From assembly GCF_029624125.1 (NCBI RefSeq), contig NZ_JARSBN010000002.1:372001-436000 (forward strand): 64,000 bases of DNA, written 5' to 3'. This stretch comes from Winogradskyella marincola. GTDB taxonomy: Bacteria > Bacteroidota > Bacteroidia > Flavobacteriales > Flavobacteriaceae. Position 1 is the first letter of the stretch, and every line of letters begins with the position of its first letter. This document shows positions 42,107-51,073 of this stretch, piece by piece. The position numbers and the translations under genes are program-made. The notes beneath the pieces are model-generated. The model did no database searches and had not been told where the DNA came from. It saw only the letters and a program-made list of their open reading frames with translations.

Positions 42107-42730
42107 TTAATTTGTAATCATATTCATTTCCTAAAAAGTGTTAGGAATTCTTCATTTAAAACTTAATAAAGGTGGAAGTGAAGTTATTAAGTTTATTACA
42201 AAGCTACACTATAAAAATTTAAAAGTGTTTAGATAAGGTTAAATAAATGAAAAAGCACTTATTCACATTTATATATACTATTATCATTTTTCTTTTAAAA
42301 TTTAAAAAAATAAATAATGGTTATTATAGTCTGTTAATTTCTACAATAACTTTTTTAAATTTTATTTTGATAAGTTGAAGTTTACACTTTATTACGGTTT
42401 AGTTAACATTAACTTTACATGTAACTCTTTGATATCTAACAAAAGTGAAGTTATTGTAAACAACTGTTAATAACTAATGTTAATAGAAATGACTCATATT
42501 TTATTTTAAAAACACTGTTAATTTCGTCTGTTAGGAGTATGAATAACTTCCTCGAAAAAACTAATTATTAAATTTTGATTTTAGAATTCAATTCTTGTTT
42601 GAAAAAATTATAGAACAATCCTAATTTTTATTTTAAAAACTTGTGAACACTTATTAACATGTAATGAAAAATAGTATTAACCAGATTTTATTATTCGTAA
42701 TTTTGCAGTGTAAAACAAACACTTATTAAC
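42107..42730. other. Gene-free AT-rich region with DnaA-box-like repeats; candidate origin or regulatory locus
   Basis: The only spacer over 300 bases in the window, between divergent rnr and rpiB. It contains one TTATTCACA (42259-42267, fits the DnaA box TTATNCACA), three one-mismatch boxes TTATTAACA (42651-42659, 42723-42731, and reverse at 42465-42473), and a 16-bp direct repeat AACACTTATTAACATG at 42646-42661 and 42718-42733. Other direct repeats: AAGTGAAGTTATT at 42176 and 42443, CTGTTAATTTC at 42331 and 42515. The 6-mer TGTTAA or its complement occurs seven times between 42332 and 42731. No credible gene is encoded. Confidence 0.5.
42698..42705 (+). promoter_or_regulatory. Putative -7 box TAATTTTG of rpiB
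   Basis: TAnnTTTG match 25 bases before the rpiB ATG. It lies between the two copies of the 16-bp direct repeat. Confidence 0.5.
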
Positions 42731-43165
42731 ATGACAATTTCTATTGGTAACGATCACGCTGGTCCTGAGTATAAACAAGCTATAATACAACATCTTGAAA
42801 ATAAAGGATATACTATTACTAACTATGGTACAGACACTACTGATAGTGCAGATTATCCAGATTTTGTACATCCTGTTGCAAAAGATGTTAATAACGGTAC
42901 TGTAGATTTTGGTATCTTAATTTGTGGTACAGCAAATGGTGTAGCTATGACTGCTAATAAATATCAAAATGTTAGAGCTGGTATTTGTTGGATGGGTGAA
43001 ATTACAGAGTTAACACGTCAGCATAACGATGCTAATATTATTTGTATTCCTGCACGCTATACATCCATTCCGCAGGCTATAAAAATGGTTGATATTTTTC
43101 TTAATACTGAGTTTGAAGGTGGTCGTCATAAAAGACGTATTGATAAAATTCCTTTATCTTGTTAA
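42731..43165 (+). CDS. rpiB: ribose 5-phosphate isomerase B
   Basis: Interconverts ribose-5-phosphate and ribulose-5-phosphate. 144 residues, family length. N-terminal MTISIGNDHAGPEYKQ, central LICGTANGVAMTANKYQNVRAGICW (active-site CGTxxG block, here with Cys65 of LICGT), and C-terminal RHKRRIDKI are diagnostic for RpiB. The ATG at 42731 overlaps the second copy of the 16-bp direct repeat described for the upstream spacer. Nothing unusual in the protein. Confidence 0.95.
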   Translation: MTISIGNDHAGPEYKQAIIQHLENKGYTITNYGTDTTDSADYPDFVHPVAKDVNNGTVDFGILICGTANGVAMTANKYQNVRAGICWMGEITELTRQHNDANIICIPARYTSIPQAIKMVDIFLNTEFEGGRHKRRIDKIPLSC

Positions 43166-43189
43166 TACCAATCCTTATTTTGGTATGGC

Positions 43190-44095
43190 ATGAGTCATTC
43201 TCACTCACATAATCACTCTGATTTAAAAGGCAGAAAGTTATTAATTACAATAGTTTTAAATATTGTAATTACTGTAGCTCAGGTTATTGGTGGATTAGTT
43301 TCTGGTAGTTTATCTCTTATAAGTGATGCATTGCATAATTTTAGCGATGTGCTCTCGTTAATAGTAAGCTATGTTGCCGCAAAATTATCGCAACAAAAAG
43401 CTTCTATTAACCGAACATTTGGGTATAAACGTGCCGAAATATTAGCAGCTTTTATCAACGCTTCTACTTTAATTATTGTTGCTATTATTTTAATAAAAGA
43501 AGCTGTAGAACGTTTTCAGAATCCTCAGCAAATTAACTCTAATTTAGTGATTTGGCTATCGTTAATAGCTATAATAGCTAACGGACTTAGCGTGTTGTTG
43601 TTAAAAAAAGAATCTACAAATAATATAAATATGCGTTCTGCATACTTACACTTATTAACAGATATGTTAGCAAGTGTAGCAGTATTAATAGGAGGCTTAT
43701 TAATGAAGTATTATCAGCTCTTTTGGGTAGATAGCTTATTAACGTTGTTAATAGCTTTGTATCTGATTTATGTAGGTTATGATTTACTAAAGACATCTAC
43801 TAAAATGTTAATGCTTTTTACACCAGAACATATAAATATAAAGGATGTTGTACGCGCTGTTAATAAGTTACCAAAGGTTAATAAACTACACCACGTACAT
43901 ATTTGGAATCTTAGTGATCATGAGCTGCATTTAGAAGCGCATCTCGACCTTACAGAAGATATTAACACTACAGAATTTAATGATTTACTTTTAAAGATTG
44001 AAGAACTTCTTCACGAAGAGTTCGATATAAATCACGTTACCATTCAACCAGAATATAATAAAGAAGATCCTAAAGAAGTAATTGTACAAGACTAA
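43190..44095 (+). CDS. Cation diffusion facilitator (CDF) family metal efflux transporter
   Basis: 301 residues. A His-rich N-terminus (MSHSHSHNHSD), six membrane helices, and the CDF metal-site helix SLSLISDALHNFSDVLSLIVSY with HxxxD and DxxxD-type ligands (HNFSD), matched by HLLTDMLASVAVLIG in the fifth helix. The C-terminal cytoplasmic domain VNKLPKVNKLHHVHIWNLSDHELHLEAHL completes it. Exports Zn or related divalent metals. It ends with TAATG overlapping the next gene, so the GNAT protein is co-translated. Confidence 0.94.
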   Translation: MSHSHSHNHSDLKGRKLLITIVLNIVITVAQVIGGLVSGSLSLISDALHNFSDVLSLIVSYVAAKLSQQKASINRTFGYKRAEILAAFINASTLIIVAIILIKEAVERFQNPQQINSNLVIWLSLIAIIANGLSVLLLKKESTNNINMRSAYLHLLTDMLASVAVLIGGLLMKYYQLFWVDSLLTLLIALYLIYVGYDLLKTSTKMLMLFTPEHINIKDVVRAVNKLPKVNKLHHVHIWNLSDHELHLEAHLDLTEDINTTEFNDLLLKIEELLHEEFDINHVTIQPEYNKEDPKEVIVQD

Positions 44096-44538
44096 TGCTA
44101 GATATACAAACAAAGACATTTAATCAACTTAATACAACAGAACTTTACGATTTGCTTCAATTACGAAGTGAAGTTTTTGTTGTAGAACAAGATTGTGTTT
44201 ATCAAGATATTGATGGAAAGGATAATAAAGCCTTACATATTTTAGGATATAATGATGAAAAATTAGTAAGCTACACTCGTATTTTTAAGGCTGGTGATTA
44301 TTTTGAAGAAGCTAGTATAGGACGCGTTGTGGTAAAAGAAAATCAGCGTCAGTATGGGTTTGGTTATGATATTATGAAAGCTTCTATAGAGGCTATTAAT
44401 AGGCATTATAAAACCTCTGAAATAAGAATATCAGCACAAACTTATCTAATAAAATTTTACAATAATTTAGGTTTTAAAGCAGTAGGTGAAGAATATCTAG
44501 AAGATGGAATTCCACATATAAATATGCTAAAATTTTAA
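44095..44538 (+). CDS. GNAT family N-acetyltransferase (ElaA-like)
   Basis: 147 residues. The N-terminus ELYDLLQLRSEVFVVEQDCVYQDIDGKD is the ElaA signature, and the acetyl-CoA-binding segment GRVVVKENQRQYGFGYDIM follows at about residues 77-95. ISAQTYLIKFYNNLGFKAVGEEYLEDGIPHINM is the family C-terminus. The substrate is not known to me. It starts on the last base of the CDF gene stop and its own stop overlaps the convergent OmpA-like gene by four bases. Confidence 0.92.
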   Translation: MLDIQTKTFNQLNTTELYDLLQLRSEVFVVEQDCVYQDIDGKDNKALHILGYNDEKLVSYTRIFKAGDYFEEASIGRVVVKENQRQYGFGYDIMKASIEAINRHYKTSEIRISAQTYLIKFYNNLGFKAVGEEYLEDGIPHINMLKF

Positions 44539-45383
44539 TCCGAATTTTTAGATTTTATAATTCTGGTAACAACGATTTCTACACGCCTATCTAGTTCTGG
44601 CTCACCACCTAGTGGAAATTTTCGTCTTTGGCCCACAAACTTCATTCTATAGCGTTTTACACCTTTGTCTGCTAGGTAATCATAAACTGTTTTTGCTCTG
44701 GCTAAAGATAGGTTTCGCTTTTTAGTTTTACGGTCTATAGCATCTCTGGCGCCTTGAGTACAACATACATGACCTTCTATATTAAAATATATATCTGTGC
44801 GTTCTACAAGTATTTTAGCAATCTCATCTAACTTAGCTTTAGATTGTTTTGTTAGATAACTATAACCTGTACGAAAAAGAATGTTTTCTAATTGAATTTT
44901 GTCTCCTTCCTTTAATTCTCCACGTAATAAGTCTTCTGTAGTTTCTTTTTTTGGTGCTTCTACAACTTTTTCTCTTGGCGGATCGTAAGGCTGTACTATG
45001 ATTTCAACTTTTCTATTAAGACCACGTATTTTATAAAGATCGTTATCGTTAATAACATTAAGTAATATTTTACCCTTACCATCTACATTGGTAATTACAG
45101 ACTCATCAAACTCATTGTTAGAAAAAATTTCCTTTATAGCATCTGCACGTTGTTGAGATAAAGCTAAGTTGTAAGAATCGCTTCCTCTATCATCGCAAAA
45201 TCCATATATAGATATTTTTTGAATATCCATATTTTCTATTTCAGATAAAAATAAAAGTAACCTGCTTTCTTCTGTTTCTGGTACTTCATATTCATCTGTT
45301 AAAAAATAGACTTGATGCTTTAATTCTTTTTGAGCTAAAGCAAACTGAAAACTAAGGCAAATAAGAAAGACTAGGTACTTCAT
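44535..45383 (-). CDS. Secreted protein with two OmpA-like peptidoglycan-binding domains
   Basis: 282 residues. Signal peptide to about residue 17 (FQFALAQ). Two OmpA-C-like domains in tandem: residues about 22-132 (VYFLTDEYEVPETEESRLL, ISIYGFCDDRGSDSYNLALSQQRADAI, GLNRKVEIIVQPY) and about 160-275 (ENILFRTGYSYLTKQSKAKL, NIEGHVCCTQGARDA, ARAKTVYDYLADKG, RRVEIVVTRI). The second carries CCTQ where most OmpA domains have TDxxG. There is no beta barrel, so it is probably a periplasmic peptidoglycan-linked protein. The gene end overlaps the GNAT gene by four bases. Confidence 0.86.
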   Translation of the reverse strand: MKYLVFLICLSFQFALAQKELKHQVYFLTDEYEVPETEESRLLLFLSEIENMDIQKISIYGFCDDRGSDSYNLALSQQRADAIKEIFSNNEFDESVITNVDGKGKILLNVINDNDLYKIRGLNRKVEIIVQPYDPPREKVVEAPKKETTEDLLRGELKEGDKIQLENILFRTGYSYLTKQSKAKLDEIAKILVERTDIYFNIEGHVCCTQGARDAIDRKTKKRNLSLARAKTVYDYLADKGVKRYRMKFVGQRRKFPLGGEPELDRRVEIVVTRIIKSKNSD

Positions 45384-45484
45384 TTTTTAATTAAATTCTC
45401 TGGGATTTTGAAAATTTATCTATCACTAAATATATGTAATTTTTAGGAATTCACTTATTTTACTGATAATTAGATGTTTATGTT

Positions 45485-47119
45485 TTATCTCAAAATACTG
45501 TTGTACTGACTAGGGTTATTAAGAATACTAATTGCCTTTTTTATTTCAGAATTATTTGCTGTGTAATAGGTGTATAATCCTTCACTATAGAAATAGTGCT
45601 TTATAATCTCGTCTGTTAATAAACCTTTTAATTGTACTTTATTAGCATCTATAGCATTGGTTTTATACGCTTTTAAAGTTTCTGATAAACTCTTGTATTC
45701 AGAATTTATAATACCTTCTAATTCTTCTTCTTTTGCTATGTTCATAGCATCATTAAGAGCTTTTTCGGTCTTAGTTTCAAAATTAAAACCTGTGGTTTTT
45801 ATATAGTTTTTAAATGCTTTAAAATCATTATCAGATAATTCAAATTCTGTTAAGTTTTCTACAGTATTGTTATAGTAATAATCTGTAGCAAAATTGAAAA
45901 CTAAGTTTTCGTTTAGGATAGCTTTTGTAATAGGTGTTTGTTTGGCAAATTCTACTTCAATATCTGGCTGTACTCCGCCTCCATCATAAACTGGTCTTCC
46001 GTTTCGGGTTTTAAATTCGTTGTAGTTTTCTTTTTTTACTCTGGTAGCTTTTCCGTTTTCATCTCTATTCCAATAATCTAATGCTTGTATACATCGTCCT
46101 GATGGTGTATAGTAACGCGAAATGGTTATTTTCATTTGTGTACCATAGGTTAATGATTTTGGACGCTGAACTAGGCCTTTACCAAAGCTTCGTGTACCTA
46201 CAACTACTGCTCTATCCATATCTTGTAAAGCACCAGATACAATCTCACTGGCAGAAGCACTACGACCATCTATTAATACTACTAAAGGTATTTCGGTATC
46301 TATGGCATCGCGTTTGGTATAGTAGGTTTTATTGTATTTTTTTACTTTAGATTTTGTGGTAACTACTAATTGATTTTTTGGTACAAAAATATTGGTAACA
46401 TTTACTGCTTCGCTTAGTAAACCTCCTGGATTTCCTCTTAAATCTAAAATAAGTTGTTTGGCTCCTTGATTTTTTAAAGCTTTAAGTGCTCCTAAGGTTT
46501 CAGAGGATGCTTTATTATTAAATTTTCTTAGTACAATGTAACCCGTTTTATCATTTATCATGGAGTAATGTGGTACTGCTTTAATTTCTAAAGATTCTCT
46601 AATTATCTTAACTGTATTAGTTTTTCCTTGTCTTTTGTATGTAACATTAACCTCTGTACCAGCAGCACCTTGAAGTAGATTTGCGGCATCATCTTTAAAA
46701 TCTGATACAAGAACATTATCTACTTTTATAATTTGATCTCCGGCTTTTAAACCAGCTTTATCTGCAGCATAATCTTTGTAAGGCTCTACAATGACTAATT
46801 TGTCTTTTAGTGTTAAAACTTTTGCGCCTATACCAGTATAATCTCCAGCATTATTTATTCTAGAAGCTTCAACATCTTGTTCGTTATAAAATTGTGTGTA
46901 AGGATCTAGATCATCTAGCATACTTTTTATTGCAGTATCCATAAGATCTCCAGGATTGGTTTCATCTACATAGTTCATGTTTAATTCTTTAAACATGGTA
47001 GTGAAAATCTCTATCTGTTTTGCAATTTCAAAAAAATCATTTCTAAAAGCTGTTGTACTGATAAATACAACTACAGCAATTGCTGGTAGTAATATTCTTT
47101 TATGTAGGATTTTTTTCAT
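45485..47119 (-). CDS. ctpA: S41 family C-terminal processing peptidase
   Basis: 544 residues with an N-terminal membrane anchor or signal (about 8-25). A PDZ domain (about 95-165, GDYTGIGAKVL to AAGTEVNVTYKRQG) precedes the tail-specific protease core with LILDLRGNPGGLL, catalytic Ser in DGRSASASEIVSGAL (about 289-302) and Lys in GTRSFGKGLVQ (about 313-323). It degrades or processes periplasmic proteins. Its start lies 20 bases inside rnpA, so it is translated in an rnpA-ctpA pair. A C-terminal helical tail extends past the core. Confidence 0.94.
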   Translation of the reverse strand: MKKILHKRILLPAIAVVVFISTTAFRNDFFEIAKQIEIFTTMFKELNMNYVDETNPGDLMDTAIKSMLDDLDPYTQFYNEQDVEASRINNAGDYTGIGAKVLTLKDKLVIVEPYKDYAADKAGLKAGDQIIKVDNVLVSDFKDDAANLLQGAAGTEVNVTYKRQGKTNTVKIIRESLEIKAVPHYSMINDKTGYIVLRKFNNKASSETLGALKALKNQGAKQLILDLRGNPGGLLSEAVNVTNIFVPKNQLVVTTKSKVKKYNKTYYTKRDAIDTEIPLVVLIDGRSASASEIVSGALQDMDRAVVVGTRSFGKGLVQRPKSLTYGTQMKITISRYYTPSGRCIQALDYWNRDENGKATRVKKENYNEFKTRNGRPVYDGGGVQPDIEVEFAKQTPITKAILNENLVFNFATDYYYNNTVENLTEFELSDNDFKAFKNYIKTTGFNFETKTEKALNDAMNIAKEEELEGIINSEYKSLSETLKAYKTNAIDANKVQLKGLLTDEIIKHYFYSEGLYTYYTANNSEIKKAISILNNPSQYNSILR

Positions 47120-47492
47120 TTTTTGAGGTTTTGTTTAAGAACTTTTCAAATAACAATTTTGTTTTGCTATTAACTTCATCAAAAGTTGTTCCATCCTTAC
47201 TAAGATACAATATCATAAACGCATAAGATGCAGAACTATTGTTAAAATATAAAGGTCTGTTAAGTCGATACGCTTCTCTAAGTAATCTTTTTATTCTATT
47301 TCTTGCTACAGCTGTTTTATGACGACGTTTGCTAACAGATACTCCGGTTTTTAATATACAGCCATCATCATATTCAGTTTTTAGATAGACAAGCTTTAAT
47401 GGGTAAGCTGTAACAGATTTTCCCTCAGTGAACAGTTGTTCAATGAGTTTTTTACTTTTTAATTTATCCTTTTTACTGTATCTAAATTGCAT
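47100..47492 (-). CDS. rnpA: ribonuclease P protein component
   Basis: Protein subunit of RNase P, which matures tRNA 5' ends. From the ATG at 47492 it is 130 residues; a TTG at 47522 in the same frame would add ten residues and lies inside the upstream terminator hairpin. The RNR motif is ARNRIKRLLREAYR (about residues 63-76), and the N-terminal YSKKDKLKSKKLIEQLFTEG is typical. rpmH is not next to it, unlike in many bacteria. The 3' end overlaps ctpA by 20 bases, so ctpA expression is tied to it. Confidence 0.95.
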   Translation of the reverse strand: MQFRYSKKDKLKSKKLIEQLFTEGKSVTAYPLKLVYLKTEYDDGCILKTGVSVSKRRHKTAVARNRIKRLLREAYRLNRPLYFNNSSASYAFMILYLSKDGTTFDEVNSKTKLLFEKFLNKTSKNEKNPT

Positions 47493-47507
47493 ATTAACAA
47501 AAATAGA

Positions 47508-47535
47508 AAACCATGCCGACAAGACATGGTTTTTT
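47508..47535 (-). terminator. Terminator downstream of the M1 peptidase gene
   Basis: Stem AAACCATG / CATGGTTT (47508-47515, 47525-47532) with a 9-base loop; on the minus strand the exit side is T-rich but interrupted. It lies between the M1 gene and rnpA. Confidence 0.65.
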
Positions 47536-47557
47536 CAATAGCTATTTTAAGTGTTTT

Positions 47558-49366
47558 TTAATCTACGGTAAAGATGTTGTTTTCGCGTTTTACATCTGCC
47601 ATTAATTTTGAAGCATCAATTTCAACAGATTTAACAGTTTTCTCAGTATTAAATGAATACGTAGGCATTGCCCAAGCCCAGTCATCTATAATGGTTGCTG
47701 AGGTTGGTTTTTCGCCACGCATCATTTGTAGTGGAATGTAAAATTCTTCGGTAGTTCCATCCGTATATGTCACAGAAAGATCTATAGGCATTGGCATTAA
47801 ACCAATACGTTCTAAGGTAATTGTATTACCTTCTACAGATTTAACTCCGTAATCTACAGTATTTGTTGTTTGTGCAAAATCAATAAGGTACCAATCTAAT
47901 TCAAAATCTGTAATGCGCTCTGCAGTGCGTACAAAATCCATAGGTTTAGGATGCTTAAACGAAAAATCTTCAAAATACTTTTTTATAGTTTTCTTTAAGT
48001 TTTCTTCACCAATAACATAACCTAACTGAGCAATAAACACCGCACCTTTACTATATGCAGCAGCACCATATACTTGGTTGTATTTATAACGATCTGCGTG
48101 TGTAGTTAACGGTTGCTCATAACCAGAGTTAGCTAGCCCAATATAACCTCTGTAAGATCCGCTTAAAGGATTATCACTTTTACTAGATCCGAATTCGTTT
48201 TCTGCTAATGTAGAAATGTAGCTTGTAAAACCTTCGTCCATCCACTCATGTTTAGCTTCGTTGGTTGCCAGTAAAAACTGAAACCATGTATGTGCAAGCT
48301 CATGGGCAGTTACACCAAATAAGCTACTGTAAGATCTTTTTCCTGTAATTAAAGTACACATAGCATACTCCATACCACCATCTCCACCTTGTATTACAGA
48401 ATACTGATCGTAAGGATATTCACCTACGTTTTCACTAAAATACGTCATTAATTTTGCAGTATCTGGTTGAAGCTTTTTCCAGTTTTCTATGTACTTAGGC
48501 TCTAGATCTTTCTTGTAGTAAAAGTGTAAAGTTGGTCCATTTTCCATTTCAAACGTATCGTGAATAAAATCTGGATCTGCTGCCCATGTAAAATCATGAA
48601 CCTTTGGTGCTTTAAAATGAACAGTTTTCTTACCTTTTTTAGCTTTGGTTTCACTTTGAATATATCCTGTACCACCAACTACATAATCTTTGTCTATGGT
48701 TAATTTTACATCAAAATCTCCCCAAACACCATGAAACTCTCTACCTATATAAGGGTCTGCGTGCCAACCTTCATCATCATATTCTGCTAATTTAGGATAC
48801 CATTGCGTCATAGATAATGCTACTCCTTCTTTACTATTTCTTCCAGAACGACGAATTTGTAAAGGTACCTGACCATCAAAATCCATATCAAACGTTACAC
48901 TTTCGCCTGGTTGAATAGGTTGGCTAAGTTTTACCTCAAGTACTGTACCTACAGTTTTGTGAGTGATTTCTTTACCATTTTGTTTTAGAGAGTTTACTTT
49001 TATATAACCAATTTCGTTAGGTTGAAGTTTACTTATTCTATCACCAACTCTAGGATCTGGATCTCCTATGGTTCTAGATCTTACATCCATTTCACTGCCT
49101 GGCTGAAATGCGTTGAAATACAAATGGTAATACACACGATTAAGTACATCTGGTGAATTATTAGTATATACTAATTTTTGCTTGCCTTGGTATTGAAACG
49201 TTTCAACGTCCATATCAATTTCCATAGCATAGTCTACATGTTGTTGCCAGTAACCATAAGTTGAGGTGTTAACATTAACTTTTGAAGTATTTTTTACCGG
49301 ATTTTCTGTTGCACCACACGATAATGTTAATGCAAAAACAGAAAGTCTTAAAAGCAATTTTTTCAT
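47558..49366 (-). CDS. M1 family metallopeptidase, lipoprotein
   Basis: 602 residues. Lipoprotein signal MKKLLLRLSVFALTLSC (Cys17). The zinc site is TAHELAHTWFQ with the third ligand Glu in HEWMDEGFTSY downstream, and GGDGGMEYAMCTLI provides the GxMEN-type exopeptidase block (here GGMEYA). The N-terminal beta domain and catalytic gluzincin domain are complete; no extra C-terminal helix bundle is obvious. Acts on peptides at the outer membrane or in the periplasm. The next upstream gene on this strand (S8 peptidase) is separated by a terminator. Confidence 0.92.
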   Translation of the reverse strand: MKKLLLRLSVFALTLSCGATENPVKNTSKVNVNTSTYGYWQQHVDYAMEIDMDVETFQYQGKQKLVYTNNSPDVLNRVYYHLYFNAFQPGSEMDVRSRTIGDPDPRVGDRISKLQPNEIGYIKVNSLKQNGKEITHKTVGTVLEVKLSQPIQPGESVTFDMDFDGQVPLQIRRSGRNSKEGVALSMTQWYPKLAEYDDEGWHADPYIGREFHGVWGDFDVKLTIDKDYVVGGTGYIQSETKAKKGKKTVHFKAPKVHDFTWAADPDFIHDTFEMENGPTLHFYYKKDLEPKYIENWKKLQPDTAKLMTYFSENVGEYPYDQYSVIQGGDGGMEYAMCTLITGKRSYSSLFGVTAHELAHTWFQFLLATNEAKHEWMDEGFTSYISTLAENEFGSSKSDNPLSGSYRGYIGLANSGYEQPLTTHADRYKYNQVYGAAAYSKGAVFIAQLGYVIGEENLKKTIKKYFEDFSFKHPKPMDFVRTAERITDFELDWYLIDFAQTTNTVDYGVKSVEGNTITLERIGLMPMPIDLSVTYTDGTTEEFYIPLQMMRGEKPTSATIIDDWAWAMPTYSFNTEKTVKSVEIDASKLMADVKRENNIFTVD

Positions 49367-49388
49367 TTCAGAATGATTTTAAAAATTA

Positions 49389-49428
49389 AAAGGTAACTAT
49401 TCTAGTTTAAAAAACAGAACAGTTACCT
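49389..49428 (-). terminator. Terminator between the S8 and M1 peptidase genes
   Basis: 9-bp inverted repeat AAGGTAACT / AGTTACCTT (49389-49397, 49420-49428), loop 22 bases, followed on the minus strand by TTAATTTTT. Downstream of the S8 gene. Confidence 0.65.
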
Positions 49429-49449
49429 TATTTAAAGTCCCATAAGGGT

Positions 49450-51057
49450 TTATTTTATTTTTGAAGCCATTATTAATGCATTAAACGCATTAGCAATTTT
49501 TCCAGATTTAGATAAATCTGCAAATGGTTTTACGTTTGAAGCATCTCCACCTACAACAACTTTAGTAGTTAATGGTAAACCAGAGTCTAAGATTACTTGC
49601 TTAACCTGAGCTGCAGTAAGCTTAGGATATTGAGAACGGATTAAAGCAGCAATACCAGCAACTCCAGGAGCTGCCATAGAAGTACCACCTTTAAAATCGT
49701 ATTCATTTTCTGGAGTAGTAGAATATATTGAAGAACCTGGTGCAAATACATCTACATTTTTCTTTCCGTAGTTAGAAAAACCAGACACCATTTTAGAACC
49801 ATAGTTTTGAGTTAAAGAACCTACTCTAATGTAGTTATCTGCTACTTCAACAAAATCTACATTGTCATCCGGAAAATTAGGTTTTTCATCAATATTATTA
49901 CTGTCATTTCCTGCTGCATGTACAAAAACAACGTCGTTATCTGCAGCATATTTAATAGCGTCTCTTACCCACTCGCTATGCGGAGAAAAAGACTTACCAA
50001 AACTACCGTTAATAACTTTTGCACCATTGTCTACAGCATATCTAATAGATAAAGCAACATCTTTATCGTACTCATCTCCGTTTGGTACAACACGGATTGC
50101 CATAATCTCAACATTATTAGCTACACCGTTTGCTCCTAAACCATTATTACGCTCAGCAGCAATAATACCAGCAACGTGTGTACCGTGAGATTCAGATTTT
50201 TTTACATGCTTTACGTTACCATTTCCGTAACCAGTATCAGACAAGTTGTTGATATCATCTTTAGTTGTTCTACCAGAAAAGTTAATGTTTAAGTTATAGT
50301 TTAAACGCTCGTTGATAGACTCTAATGCTTCTTTAATTTCTTTTTTAGCATCTGCCATAGATTCTATCCCATTGCTGTACATGTATTGTGCAATACCTTT
50401 AGCTTGTTGTACATTAGCATCTTCAGACGTTATAGCATTAACATCTTCTTTTGTATAATCTTTTTTACCTGTTGCTTTAGCTAAAGTTTCATCAGCAGAA
50501 ACAACTTGTTGGTATATTTGATCGTATTGTGTCTTACGTCCTGTCCATAATTCGTACTCAGAGGCTTGTAATGCTACAGCTTCTTCATATCTTGGGTTAG
50601 ATGTGTTTTTTTCTGCAATCATACGTACGTATTCTAATTGCTCGTCGTAAGCATCTCCTAAGAAATTCCAACCATGAATATCATCTACATAACCGTTTTT
50701 ATCATCGTCTATTCCGTTATTAGGTATTTCGTCTTCGTTGGTCCAAATAACATCATTTAAATCTTCATGATCGATGTCTATTCCAGAATCGATAACGGCT
50801 ACAATGACCTTTTTACCTTTCTTTCCTTTAATGATTTCCTCGTAAGCTCTATCTACAGCCATACCAGGAATAGTATCTTTTTCTAAATCTAAATGGCCCC
50901 AATTTTCTTTTTCTGCCTTAGTTAATTCTGTAACTTTTAAAGGAGAAGTATCAATATTTTCTACTGGAGTAGATATGATATCTGCTGTACCACCACAGCC
51001 CATAAATAGCGCTGAAGAAACAAATAGGTACGCTAATGGTCTAATGTTAAATTTCAT
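49450..51057 (-). CDS. S8 family serine peptidase (subtilase), lipoprotein
   Basis: 535 residues. Lipoprotein signal MKFNIRPLAYLFVSSALFMGC (Cys21). Catalytic triad: Asp in VIAVIDSGIDIDHEDL (about residue 89), His in SHGTHVAGIIA (about 291), Ser in GGTSMAAPGVAGI (about 459). A long insertion of about 160 residues, partly charged and helical, separates the Asp and His blocks, with WTNEDEIPNNGIDDDKNGYVDDIHGWNF following the Asp; this acidic loop could bind calcium. A surface-exposed protease is likely. It lies 16 bases after the MBL hydrolase stop, so the two may be co-transcribed. Confidence 0.93.
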   Translation of the reverse strand: MKFNIRPLAYLFVSSALFMGCGGTADIISTPVENIDTSPLKVTELTKAEKENWGHLDLEKDTIPGMAVDRAYEEIIKGKKGKKVIVAVIDSGIDIDHEDLNDVIWTNEDEIPNNGIDDDKNGYVDDIHGWNFLGDAYDEQLEYVRMIAEKNTSNPRYEEAVALQASEYELWTGRKTQYDQIYQQVVSADETLAKATGKKDYTKEDVNAITSEDANVQQAKGIAQYMYSNGIESMADAKKEIKEALESINERLNYNLNINFSGRTTKDDINNLSDTGYGNGNVKHVKKSESHGTHVAGIIAAERNNGLGANGVANNVEIMAIRVVPNGDEYDKDVALSIRYAVDNGAKVINGSFGKSFSPHSEWVRDAIKYAADNDVVFVHAAGNDSNNIDEKPNFPDDNVDFVEVADNYIRVGSLTQNYGSKMVSGFSNYGKKNVDVFAPGSSIYSTTPENEYDFKGGTSMAAPGVAGIAALIRSQYPKLTAAQVKQVILDSGLPLTTKVVVGGDASNVKPFADLSKSGKIANAFNALIMASKIK

Positions 51058-51073
51058 TTGTTGATGTTTAGTT

